Source: Gemmatimonadota bacterium (lineage in GTDB: Bacteria; Gemmatimonadota; Gemmatimonadetes; Longimicrobiales; UBA6960). From it: a DNA stretch of 14,797 nucleotides. The DNA lies in assembly GCA_022564535.1 (NCBI GenBank), contig JADFLD010000008.1:1-14797 (forward strand). The letters run 5' to 3'. Each line of letters starts with the position of its first letter. The stretch's first letter is position 1. Below the pieces are notes generated by a model. The model saw only the letters and a program-made list of their open reading frames with translations. It made no database searches and was not told the DNA's origin. Of the stretch, positions 1 through 6,630 are shown piece by piece. Position numbers and translations under genes: made by a program.

Positions 1-459
1 AGGGGACTCGTGACGATTGACTTTACGGCCGTCGACCGGTGGTTCGAAGAGGACGTCGAGGTCTTCGTCCATCCGCGGAGCCCGTTCACGCGCGTCGACG
101 CCCTCGCATCGTCGCGGCACGTCGTCGTGAGCATCGAGGGCCTCGTTCTGGCGGACTCGCACAAGCCAACGATGCTCTTCGAGACCGGAGCGCCATCTCG
201 CCACTACCTGCCGATGACCGACGTCAACTTGGACCTGCTCGAGCCGAGCCCCACCCGGTCATCCTGTCCCTACAAGGGTGACGCCACCTATTGGTCGGTG
301 TCGATCAACGGCCGTGTCGAGCACGATATCGCTTGGAGCTACCGGACGCCGATGCCGGAGGCGGCCCCGATCGCAGGTCTGGTCTGCTTCTACGACGAAA
401 AACTCGACGTCGACGTCGACGGGGTCCGCCAACCAAGAGTCGAGTCCCACTTCGCCTGA
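1..459 (+). CDS. DUF427 domain protein, 5' end cut by window edge
   Basis: This matches the DUF427 family, a small beta-rich fold of unknown biochemical role. The family signature is visible in order: SSRHV, a GLVLADS turn, FETGAPSRHYLP, DV, then a CPYKGDATYWSV block, WSY and CFYDEKLD. The reading frame is open from base 1. The GTG at 10 is only the first possible start in the window, with no ribosome site visible before it. The stretch beginning WFEEDVEVFVHPRSPF resembles the C-terminal half of two-domain DUF427 proteins of roughly 250 residues, so I infer that an N-terminal copy lies outside the window. It converges on the next gene, with a hairpin between the two. The family call is firm; the function is unknown. 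Confidence 0.85.
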   Translation, partial: RGLVTIDFTAVDRWFEEDVEVFVHPRSPFTRVDALASSRHVVVSIEGLVLADSHKPTMLFETGAPSRHYLPMTDVNLDLLEPSPTRSSCPYKGDATYWSVSINGRVEHDIAWSYRTPMPEAAPIAGLVCFYDEKLDVDVDGVRQPRVESHFA

Positions 460-518
460 CCTGAGGGCGGGCCCGGGGTGGAAGCGTGGAATCGGATCGC
501 GTCGTCGGGGCTTCGAGT

Positions 519-534
519 CCCTTCTTCGGGAGGG
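519..534 (+). terminator. UUCG-tetraloop hairpin between convergent genes
   Basis: CCCTTC (519-524) pairs with GGAGGG (529-534) around a TTCG loop, giving a six-pair stem closed by C-G, the stable cUUCGg tetraloop arrangement. It is followed by a short mixed GGCTTTCT tract rather than a clean T run. It lies 60 nt after the DUF427 stop and just beyond the stop of the convergent gene at 550, the expected place for a terminator. Termination itself is inferred; the hairpin is directly visible. Confidence 0.5.
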
Positions 535-549
535 GGCTTTCTCGGTGGA

Positions 550-1674
550 TCAGACTCCAGTCGGGCGGCAGTCGTCGACGATCTCGTCCTCGAACTCCTC
601 GGGGTCGTCGATCACCTTGTAGAAGTTCTGGTAGAACTTCAGCGCATTCTTGGCGTCGTCCTCATCGAATCGCTCGAAGCCCCGCGCCGCGAAGTCCCGA
701 TACAGTGCGACGATCTCCTCGCGCGTCTCCTGGAACCGAGCCACGGCGGACGCGTGCACCAGCTCATCCCGACAGAATCCGCGAAATAGGCGCTGGGTGA
801 CGCGTCGGATCCCGTTCCGTTCGGTGAGCCCCGGCGGTGGTGTCGAATACCGGGCGTTCACGACGCCGACGAAGTCGAAGTCGTAAGGCACCGTGATGAG
901 CCGTTCGTCTTCGGTGCGGATGAGCTTGACGTTGTGGAACTTGACCTGGTCCCAGTCCAGGTTGCCGACCATATAGTTGAACAGGGCAACGAGGACGGAT
1001 TGGGGCCCGTCCGCCTGGGTAGGCATCAGCTCAGGGATCTCGACGTAGGTCGCTCGGTTGCGCTCGGCCATCCGCTCCTCGTCCTCGATGAGGAAGCCGT
1101 ACTTCGTGCGGGTGCCGTAGTCGTCCTCGATGTCCACATACGTGATCTCTATGAGACGAACGCGGAAGCTGTACGGCGTGAGAATGTTGAGGACACGGTA
1201 CGCGAGATACTCGTCGAAGACGTAGTTCTGGAAGGAGTCTCGTCGGTCGTTGCAGGGGGTGACGAGTTTCAGCTTGTTCTGGCCCTCGAAGACCGTCCCC
1301 TCCATCTGCTTTCTCGGAAAGTCGAACCTGAGCGGCGGGAAGTTGCAGTTGGTCTTGTCTCGGCGGAAGGTGCCGCGCGTGCGCGTATCGACAGGCTTCA
1401 CTACCTCGGAGCCATCGAGGTCGATGAAGGTGAGCGTGCCCTCGACCTCCGTGGAGTCGCTTCTCTTGTCGCGGAGCCAATCGATGTCCGTAAGCAGCGT
1501 CATCCGGATCGGCTCGTGCGACTGGAAGAGCGGTGCGTTCTTCGCCCGTTCGGCCCGTTCGGCGTACTCCTCCGGCGTCGGATACGCGGCGACTTGCGCA
1601 ATGGCCAAGTCGGGAAGACAGGCGAGTGCGAGAAGCGCGAGTGATCGAAGGCGATGGTTCACGATACTCTTCAC
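550..1674 (-). CDS. Secreted protein of unknown function, weakly CotH/kinase-like
   Basis: The predicted protein has 374 residues. The frame is open up to a TTG at 1827, but a signal peptide (basic NHRLR, hydrophobic SLALLALACL, AIAQ end) begins near residue 5 when the GTG at 1674 is used. A second GTG at 1662 with a purine-rich stretch before it is equally possible. The mature part contains a TRTRGTFRRDKTNCNFPPL block (about 98-116), KLKLVTPC (about 134-141), a Q-N-Y-V-F-D-E-Y-L-A-Y-R helix, GNLDWDQVKFHNV (about 238-250) and VPYDFDFVG (about 262-270). The last two, a D-x-x-x-x-x-H-N segment followed by a DFD motif, recall the catalytic loop and metal-binding motifs of CotH-type atypical kinases. 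That is a fold-level guess, not an assignment. It probably acts in the periplasm or outside the cell. It is divergent from the hydrolase gene at 1820 across 145 nt. Confidence 0.72.
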   Translation of the reverse strand: MKSIVNHRLRSLALLALACLPDLAIAQVAAYPTPEEYAERAERAKNAPLFQSHEPIRMTLLTDIDWLRDKRSDSTEVEGTLTFIDLDGSEVVKPVDTRTRGTFRRDKTNCNFPPLRFDFPRKQMEGTVFEGQNKLKLVTPCNDRRDSFQNYVFDEYLAYRVLNILTPYSFRVRLIEITYVDIEDDYGTRTKYGFLIEDEERMAERNRATYVEIPELMPTQADGPQSVLVALFNYMVGNLDWDQVKFHNVKLIRTEDERLITVPYDFDFVGVVNARYSTPPPGLTERNGIRRVTQRLFRGFCRDELVHASAVARFQETREEIVALYRDFAARGFERFDEDDAKNALKFYQNFYKVIDDPEEFEDEIVDDCRPTGV

Positions 1675-1819
1675 TCCGGCGTGTCGATCGTAGAGCCCAT
1701 GCAAATACGCGAAGCGGAATTTGGCCTTCGCACAGCGAAACAAGGTCAGGCTACGAGTTTCGGCAGGTGAGCGTCGATGAGGCATCGCTTTTTCGTCGAG
1801 GGGCGGGCAGCTTGGCACA

Positions 1820-3331
1820 ATGGACAACGCATCTCGTACCGGCCGGGGGAGACTCTTCCGTTCGCTTCTGCTCGTCTTCGGCGCAGCGTGCCTGTTTCTT
1901 CTCCGTCCAGCCGGTCCGGTTCCGACTCCTTACGTTGGGGAGGCGACAGCGTTTCGCTGGGACGCATCGGACCTCTTCGCGTCCCTCGAGGAGGAGTTCG
2001 TGCGTGCGAGAGAGACGCCGGCCCCGGAGGCCCGGATTCGAGCTGAGGAGGTCGGCCGTGCGGGCGAACTTCTTCTCGCGGAGATTGGAGAAAGCGAGAC
2101 GCCTCCGATACGTCTTCTCGAGGTCCTCGCGGAGCTACAATTCGCATACGCGCTGCTTGGGGCGTCCCACCCCGCGCTCTTGCCCGGCGCCGAAGCGTTC
2201 GTCCTCCGTGTGCGGGTAGCGGTGACGCGGGCTGCGGCGTCTTGGCCCGCCGTCAGACCGACGCATGAAGCTCTCTACCGTGTCGTGTTCGGCGGCCGGA
2301 TGGCCATAGAGGAGGCTCTGGTGCAGGCTGGGCCCGATGCCTTGCCGGCGCTCGTCGAGATCGAGTCGATTCCCAGCGAGACTCCGTTCATCGAAATCGA
2401 GGGCGTGCGGGTCCACTCCGGCGATGTCTTGCTTTCTCGGGGGGGTGCTCCGACATCCGCGTTGATCGCTCGAGGCAGTGACTTCGCCAACACCTTTTCG
2501 CACGCCGCGCTCGCACATGTCGACGCCGACACGGGGGTGGGTACCGTCATCGAGTCGCTCATCGAAGTGGGCTCGGCAATCTCGACGGTCGAGGAGTATC
2601 TCGAGAGCAAGAAGCACCGAATCGTTGTCCTGAGGTTGCGGCCGGATCACCCTGCGCTCAGGGACGATCCGCTCCTGCCCCATCGGGCGGCGGCGGCGAT
2701 GCTGGAGCGGTTCCAGAATGAACACGTTCCCTACGACTTCGCCATGGACTGGTCGGAGCCGTCGAAGATGTTCTGCTCGGAAGTGGTGTACCACGCCTAT
2801 CGTGGCGAAGGCGTGGAACTCTGGTCGATTCGCTCCGCGATGTCGGCGCCAGGCCTCGTGCGCTGGCTGGGTGCGATGGGCGTCCGAGAGTTCCAGACGA
2901 TCGTACCGTCCGACCTGGAATACGACGCCCAGCTCCGCGCCGTAGTCGAATGGCGTAATGTGGCGGCGCTTTTGGACTATCGGTTGGACAACGCGATTAC
3001 CGACGCGCTTCTGGAAGATGCTGACCGTGGTTCCGATCTCGGGTACGCCTGGTTCGCGCTGCCCGTGGCCAGACTGCTCAAGGGCGTTTCGATCGTGCAG
3101 TCGTTGTTGGGAAGGCAGCCGGCGATTCCGGAGGGGATGCCGGCGGAAGCTGCGCTCCGGGTGTCCTCGCTCGTCTCGACCGTGAGTCCCGCCCTCAAGC
3201 AGGAAATGCTTGAACGGGACGCACGCTTCCTGGACGAAAACGGATATCGAGCTCCCTATTGGACGTTGGTGGAGCTCGCGAGGGCTTCATTGCTGAACCA
3301 AAAGGAAGAACTATCGCCGGCCCTTCGGTAG
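1820..3331 (+). CDS. Exported YiiX/YebB-like cysteine hydrolase (C92, NlpC/P60 superfamily)
   Basis: The protein has 503 residues. An N-terminal basic segment and a hydrophobic stretch (about 12-29, LFRSLLLVFGAACLFLL) indicate a signal peptide or membrane anchor. The central domain carries the circularly permuted papain-like pattern of the YiiX/YebB family: GDVLLSRGG (201-209), the His in NTFSHAAL (H228), acidic residues in VIESLIEVG (E245/E249) and the nucleophile Cys in MFCSEVVYHAY (C319). Such proteins cleave amide or thioester bonds in lipid or peptide substrates; the substrate here is unknown. About 190 N-terminal residues and 170 C-terminal residues flank the domain, much more than in stand-alone YiiX (about 200 residues). 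The start has only a weak ribosome site but fits the export signal. The gene converges on the prepilin gene, 29 nt away. Confidence 0.8.
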   Translation: MDNASRTGRGRLFRSLLLVFGAACLFLLRPAGPVPTPYVGEATAFRWDASDLFASLEEEFVRARETPAPEARIRAEEVGRAGELLLAEIGESETPPIRLLEVLAELQFAYALLGASHPALLPGAEAFVLRVRVAVTRAAASWPAVRPTHEALYRVVFGGRMAIEEALVQAGPDALPALVEIESIPSETPFIEIEGVRVHSGDVLLSRGGAPTSALIARGSDFANTFSHAALAHVDADTGVGTVIESLIEVGSAISTVEEYLESKKHRIVVLRLRPDHPALRDDPLLPHRAAAAMLERFQNEHVPYDFAMDWSEPSKMFCSEVVYHAYRGEGVELWSIRSAMSAPGLVRWLGAMGVREFQTIVPSDLEYDAQLRAVVEWRNVAALLDYRLDNAITDALLEDADRGSDLGYAWFALPVARLLKGVSIVQSLLGRQPAIPEGMPAEAALRVSSLVSTVSPALKQEMLERDARFLDENGYRAPYWTLVELARASLLNQKEELSPALR

Positions 3332-3360
3332 GTCTCCATAGAGTGTTCGGTGCCCGTGTT

Positions 3361-3819
3361 TCACCCGTTGTCCTCGAGGAGCCTCCATCTCATCTCCAAC
3401 GCAGTCCAGAGCACGCTCCCGGCCTCGCTGCCAGGACGGCTGAACCGTTGGAGCGCGACGCCTATTTTTGACTCGACCGCGTACCGGACCTTGAAGTCGA
3501 TCCTGCCCTGTCCGTCGGTTGTGACCAACCGATAGTCCAGATCTTTGTACGTGAATTGGATGTTGAGGTAGGGGACGAGATCAGGAGGGATCGCCCCCCA
3601 GTCTGCAGTGGAAGGAAGGCTGCCGTTTTCCTCACGGAACTGGAACATCGCGGTCCGGACGAGGGTCATGTCAGCCGCGACCCTCGCAGCCTCGGCCTTA
3701 TAAATCGCGGCCTGGAGTTTAGGAATGGCGACGCCCGCGAGTATCCCTACCACGATCAGGGTTGTGAGCAACTCCATAAGAGTGAATCCGCGACGGCACG
3801 AAGCGCGATGGGCTTTCAT
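3361..3819 (-). CDS. Type IV prepilin / type II secretion pseudopilin-like protein
   Basis: The protein has 152 residues. An 11-residue leader ends in SCRRG, followed by FTLMELL, the class III prepilin peptidase site: cleavage after Gly, N-methylated Phe at +1 and Glu at +5. The hydrophobic helix LLTTLIVVGILAGVAIPKL follows. The ectodomain has an FREENGSLPSTADWG segment typical of GspG/PilE-like subunits, but I do not see the calcium-binding C-terminal pattern of true GspG. The frame is open further upstream to 4056, but that part is arginine-rich and lies inside the preceding gene. The ATG at 3819 is fixed by the leader and forms a 4-nt ATGA overlap with the upstream stop, implying translational coupling. 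No assembly ATPase, platform protein or prepilin peptidase is present in the window. Confidence 0.88.
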   Translation of the reverse strand: MKAHRASCRRGFTLMELLTTLIVVGILAGVAIPKLQAAIYKAEAARVAADMTLVRTAMFQFREENGSLPSTADWGAIPPDLVPYLNIQFTYKDLDYRLVTTDGQGRIDFKVRYAVESKIGVALQRFSRPGSEAGSVLWTALEMRWRLLEDNG

Positions 3820-4178
3820 GGCGCGTCGCCTTGGGCGCCGACCGGCCCGGCTCCGAGAACCCACTCGTCGAGCGGCACACTCCCGTCGTACCGGACGCTC
3901 GTGCCCGCGCCTTCGAGTCCGATGACATACATCTGTCCTCGGATCTCGAGAGAAAACGAGTCCCCGAGCAGATCCCCCAGATCGGCCCGGCTGGGCAATC
4001 GACCCTCTTCCGCTCGGAAGTTCTCGATGAGCTCCACGGCGTCGGCCAGGAACCATCGAAGGTCAACGGCCTCGTCGGCGGGAAGTGGCATGTTCTGAGG
4101 GCGTGTCATGACATGCACGTCCCAGGCAATCACGGCAGCGAGGAGCACGGCCGCCGCCGCGACGACCGTGCCCTCTAT
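3816..4178 (-). CDS. Membrane protein with pseudopilin-like ectodomain, start unresolved
   Basis: The supported part (about 120 residues) starts at a strong transmembrane helix, IEGTVVAAAAVLLAAVIAW. It then has an ectodomain with VELIENFRAEEGRLPSRADLG and RGQMYVIGL. The segment FRAEEGRLPSRADLG aligns with FREENGSLPSTADWG of the downstream prepilin, so the two look paralogous. Unlike the prepilin it has no G-F-T-x-x-E cleavage site. The frame stays open to a TTG at 4385 (189 codons), but that extension is arginine-rich with poorer third-position GC than the overlapping frame. There is no ATG, GTG or TTG between residue 61 of that frame and the helix. The coding N-terminus may therefore be the neighbouring frame (4175-4360), joined by a -1 shift, or the gene may be damaged. 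The stop overlaps the prepilin start (ATGA). Confidence 0.6.
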   Translation of the reverse strand: MEGTVVAAAAVLLAAVIAWDVHVMTRPQNMPLPADEAVDLRWFLADAVELIENFRAEEGRLPSRADLGDLLGDSFSLEIRGQMYVIGLEGAGTSVRYDGSVPLDEWVLGAGPVGAQGDAP

Positions 4179-4360
4179 CTGCGGTTCTGCGGCGCGCTGG
4201 ATTGCTTCCAGGCGAGCGCATGCTCCCGAGCTTGCTCGGTAGATTCTGAAAGCGTCTCCGACCAGTCGCTCGGTGTAGCCTTCGGGTCGTACACGATGCT
4301 CCCTCCAGCCGTGAATGCGGAACCCTTCATAGAGTTTTCGGTCGCGCCGGGGGAATTCAT
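4175..4360 (-). CDS. Small ORF, probable N-terminal region of the downstream pseudopilin-like protein
   Basis: The ORF has 61 codons, ATG at 4360 and TAG at 4175. The product is hydrophilic (GSIVYDPKATPSDWSETLSE, then TEQAREHALAWK, ending QNRR) and looks more protein-like than the competing frame. By my hand count about 70% of its codons end in G or C, against about 58% in the -1 frame. Its basic end falls exactly where the downstream transmembrane helix begins in the -1 frame, which would fit a cytoplasmic domain followed by a membrane anchor. Going upstream in the same frame there is a TGA at 4384-4382, then MDSAAELL starting at an ATG at 4408. The residues after the TGA (AEAADALM) continue the same helical pattern. 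No good ribosome site is visible at any candidate start. It could be a real small gene, the 5' part of a frameshifted gene, or chance. Confidence 0.4.
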   Translation of the reverse strand: MNSPGATENSMKGSAFTAGGSIVYDPKATPSDWSETLSESTEQAREHALAWKQSSAPQNRR

Positions 4361-4514
4361 TAGTGCGTCCGCGGCCTCTGCTCAAAGGAGTTCCGCTGCG
4401 CTGTCCATGTCGGGACTGACTTTAGCAGCCCGGCCGGCGTATGCCGCGCTCGGCGTGTCCTCCCCGTCCGACGGCGCGTGCCTCCCTTACAGAACAGGCG
4501 TGTTCAGCGGCTGC

Positions 4515-5108
4515 CTACGCTCCGGTGGACGGTGAGGCTTCGTCGCGCGCCGTCGCCAAAGCCATGATCCGGAGGACCCAGGCGGTCAGCGCCAGGGAAA
4601 GCATCATGGAGAAGATGCCGGCTCGCTGCAGCGCTCCTCCGATTCGCTGGTCCTGAGAGAGCTTGCCGTACTTCATGAGCAGCACGGTCCAGTCGTGGCT
4701 GTCTACGTCGACCGGTCCGAAGGGTGACACGAGTGGGAGTACCTGTGCCCGGGCGTCCGCCGCGTACACCCCGGCCCCCGTCAGCGCCGTCCCCAGCCAG
4801 AAGACACACACCGCGGCCCCGAAAGGGTCGCGTTGCCTGTGGAGGAGGTAAGCTCCTGCCGCGATCGGAATTCCCAGTTGGAAGATCGTTCCGCCGGCCG
4901 TCGTCAAAATGCGATTGCCGAACCAGCTGAATGCCGCGTGACCCATCTCGTGGAAGCCGAGGTTGATGCCGTCGAAGATCGAGGACGAGGCGGCGTCGAC
5001 GAGGTATCCGTTGAGCATCCAGGCGAAGATCAGAAGCAGGGGAGCCCGATACCACCAAGTTTTTCCTGCGACCCGTGTTTCGATCCACGTGCGCACGCGC
5101 TCGATCAC
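4515..5108 (-). CDS. Polytopic membrane protein with HEXXH motif (M50-like)
   Basis: The protein has 197 residues and about four to five predicted membrane segments: around 22-42, 66-90, 95-115 and 162-185, plus the segment carrying the motif. HEMGH at 53-57, in the context GFHEMGHAAFSWFGN, is a zincin-type metal-binding signature. A conserved-looking AGGTIFQLGIPIA follows, then YAADARAQVLPL and SHDWTVLLM, whose Asp residues could supply a third ligand. This resembles small M50-like or site-2-protease-like integral membrane proteins, though the usual NPxPLDG second motif is absent, so protease activity is not certain. The GTG start at 5108 lies 49 nt after the amidohydrolase stop on the same strand, suggesting one transcript. 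GTG at 5096 is an alternative start. Confidence 0.72.
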   Translation of the reverse strand: MIERVRTWIETRVAGKTWWYRAPLLLIFAWMLNGYLVDAASSSIFDGINLGFHEMGHAAFSWFGNRILTTAGGTIFQLGIPIAAGAYLLHRQRDPFGAAVCVFWLGTALTGAGVYAADARAQVLPLVSPFGPVDVDSHDWTVLLMKYGKLSQDQRIGGALQRAGIFSMMLSLALTAWVLRIMALATARDEASPSTGA

Positions 5109-5157
5109 ACGGTGCTCATCCGGCGCCCGCCGCGGTCGAGGACATGCACGTGGAGCC

Positions 5158-6465
5158 TCACCGCTGGCGCCCGTCCCCGCCGAGGACGATCTCGCCGCCC
5201 TTCATCACCATCTCGACGTTGCGGAGCGCACGGATGTCACGGGACGGGTCGCCCAGGACCGCGAAGAGGTCTGCGAGGAGCCCGACTTCGACACGCCCAC
5301 GGTCGTCGAGCTCGAAGATGGTCGCGTTGCCCGCGGTCGCGGCTCGCAGGACGGCGACGGTGTTCATGCCGTAGTCCACCATGAGCTCGAGCTCGCGAAC
5401 GTTGTCGCCGTGCGGATACACACCGACGTCGCCTCCGAAACAGATCTCCACCCCCGACTCCAGCGCCGTCAGGAAGTTTGCGCGTTTGGCGAGGAGTCGC
5501 TGCGGCTCGGGATCCACCCCTTTCCTCCATCCCCCGTACTGGGCGATGGCGTCTCCCGCCGCGAGGGTGGGACAGAAGGCGACTCCGAGCTCCACCATCA
5601 GCGCGAAGGTTTCGGCGGTCCCGCCGTCTCCGTGCTCGATGGTGCGGACGCCGGCTCGTGCGGCTCGCTCCATGCCTTCTGGCGTAGCGGCGTGGGCGAC
5701 CACGCGCCGGCCCGAACTCTCCGCGACCTCGACGACGAGTTCGAGCTCACGTTGCGTGAAGGTAGGGCGGGCCTCGCCGTTCGGGCCCCACCGGTAGTCG
5801 GCGTAGACCTTCAGCCAGTCGGCTCCGCGGCCGATCTGGTCGCGCGTCACACGCATCAGGTCGTCGAAGCCGTCGGTCTCCTCGGCGCCCTTGGGCAGAT
5901 TCCACTCGGGAGCGCCCTTTGGGTTGTAGCTACCGGTCACGACCATGGCCGGGCCGGACACCAGGAGACGTGGTCCCGGGATCACACCCTTGTCGATGGC
6001 CGCCTTCAGGCCGACGTCCGAGTAGCCGGCTCCCTCGGAACCGAGGTCGCGGACCGTGGTGACGCCGGCCATGAGCGTTGCGCGGGCGTGGACGGTGGCG
6101 CGCGCCACGCGCTCGGCCCGCGATTCGAGGAGGACCTGATCGGTCCAGGACGTTTCGTTGTACGGGTGCAGCAGGAGGTGCGAGTGCCCTTCGATCAGGC
6201 CGGGCAGAAGTGTCGTTCCAGGGAGCGGGACTTCCGTCGCTCCTGCTTCGGATACGGACGGCCCTACCGCCTCGATCAGGCCGTCGCGAACGAGCACGCT
6301 CCAGCCTTCGTGCATCTCGGTCCCATCGAAGACACGGTCGGGGCGGAGCAGAAAAACGCCCTGAGCCGAGAGCGGGTGCGTCGCCGCCGCGAGGAGTATC
6401 GTTGCGGTCGCGCCGAGCGCGCGCGCGCGCTTGGTCCATGACCACCAATCGGAACGGGTTCTCAC
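5158..6465 (-). CDS. Exported metal-dependent amidohydrolase (imidazolonepropionase-like)
   Basis: The protein has 435 residues and begins with a signal peptide (basic TKRAR, hydrophobic ALGATATILLAAA, ending LSAQ), so it is probably periplasmic. It has the amidohydrolase superfamily TIM-barrel metal-site set: GHSH (H94, H96), a Lys in DWLKVYADY (K219, the usual carboxylated lysine), H258 in VVAHAATPEG, H278 in TIEHGDGG and D346 in FGGDVGVYPHG. The small beta-sandwich pieces flank it, with GLLADLFAVLGDP near the end. Relatives hydrolyse cyclic amides, dipeptides or prolyl peptides; the substrate cannot be read from sequence. The GTG start at 6465 has AGGAG (complement of 6475-6479) nine bases ahead. 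It is probably co-transcribed with the HEMGH membrane protein, and is divergent from the + strand operon. Confidence 0.92.
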   Translation of the reverse strand: MRTRSDWWSWTKRARALGATATILLAAATHPLSAQGVFLLRPDRVFDGTEMHEGWSVLVRDGLIEAVGPSVSEAGATEVPLPGTTLLPGLIEGHSHLLLHPYNETSWTDQVLLESRAERVARATVHARATLMAGVTTVRDLGSEGAGYSDVGLKAAIDKGVIPGPRLLVSGPAMVVTGSYNPKGAPEWNLPKGAEETDGFDDLMRVTRDQIGRGADWLKVYADYRWGPNGEARPTFTQRELELVVEVAESSGRRVVAHAATPEGMERAARAGVRTIEHGDGGTAETFALMVELGVAFCPTLAAGDAIAQYGGWRKGVDPEPQRLLAKRANFLTALESGVEICFGGDVGVYPHGDNVRELELMVDYGMNTVAVLRAATAGNATIFELDDRGRVEVGLLADLFAVLGDPSRDIRALRNVEMVMKGGEIVLGGDGRQR

Positions 6466-6575
6466 GTGCGACGTCTCCTGTGGCGCGGGCTACGCGTTAG
6501 GGCGAAGGGGCCGGCTCGAACATCGGTCGCGATCGAGTCTTCGGCCAGCCTCATGCCCAGATTTCCTCGGGCGCT

Positions 6576-6614
6576 TGGGTGAAGTATCTTGCCGACTCAG
6601 TTGATCTTCACCCA
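6576..6614. promoter_or_regulatory. 12-bp inverted repeat, candidate operator or leader hairpin
   Basis: TGGGTGAAG-T-ATC (6576-6588) is the complement of GATCTTCACCCA (6603-6614) except for one bulged T. This gives twelve pairs around a 14-nt loop. It ends five bases before the GAGGGG ribosome site of the next gene and lies in the only gap between two divergent operons. TATCTT at 6585-6590 inside it could be a -10 element, in which case the repeat would be a repressor site. Otherwise it could fold in the mRNA leader. The repeat is directly visible; its function is inferred. Confidence 0.5.
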
Positions 6615-6618
6615 TATC

Positions 6619-6624
6619 GAGGGG
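6619..6624 (+). promoter_or_regulatory. Ribosome binding site GAGGGG deciding start at 6631
   Basis: GAGGGG is followed by ATC and two consecutive ATG codons. The spacing to the second ATG (6631) is six bases and to the first (6628) only three, so the second is preferred. The in-frame TTG at 6589 lies upstream of this site, inside the inverted repeat, and is not a credible start. Confidence 0.6.
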
Positions 6625-6630
6625 ATCATG

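Noticed and set aside
490..530. tRNA-like T-arm (GGGGCTTCGAGTCCC) between the DUF427 gene and the secreted protein gene
   Set aside because: The T-stem does not pair properly, no acceptor or anticodon arm can be built around it, and the DUF427 gene occupies the needed upstream bases.
934..1644. 236-codon open frame on the + strand opposite the secreted protein
   Set aside because: The - strand frame has a signal peptide, conserved-looking blocks and a sensible composition; this one is a Val/Arg/Leu/Asp mirror.
1812..1828. Sigma54-like TTGGCAC before the C92 hydrolase start
   Set aside because: The -12 TTGC element is missing and the site overlaps the start codon.
6417..6430. (GC)7 dinucleotide run
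   Set aside because: It lies in the signal-peptide coding part of the amidohydrolase gene and is explained by Arg/Ala codons in a GC-rich genome.
4963..6441. 492-codon open frame on the + strand opposite the amidohydrolase
   Set aside because: It is longer than the amidohydrolase frame but has no recognisable motif and a Gly/Arg/Val/Asp-skewed composition. The opposite strand has every metal ligand and a signal peptide, so this is a high-GC shadow.
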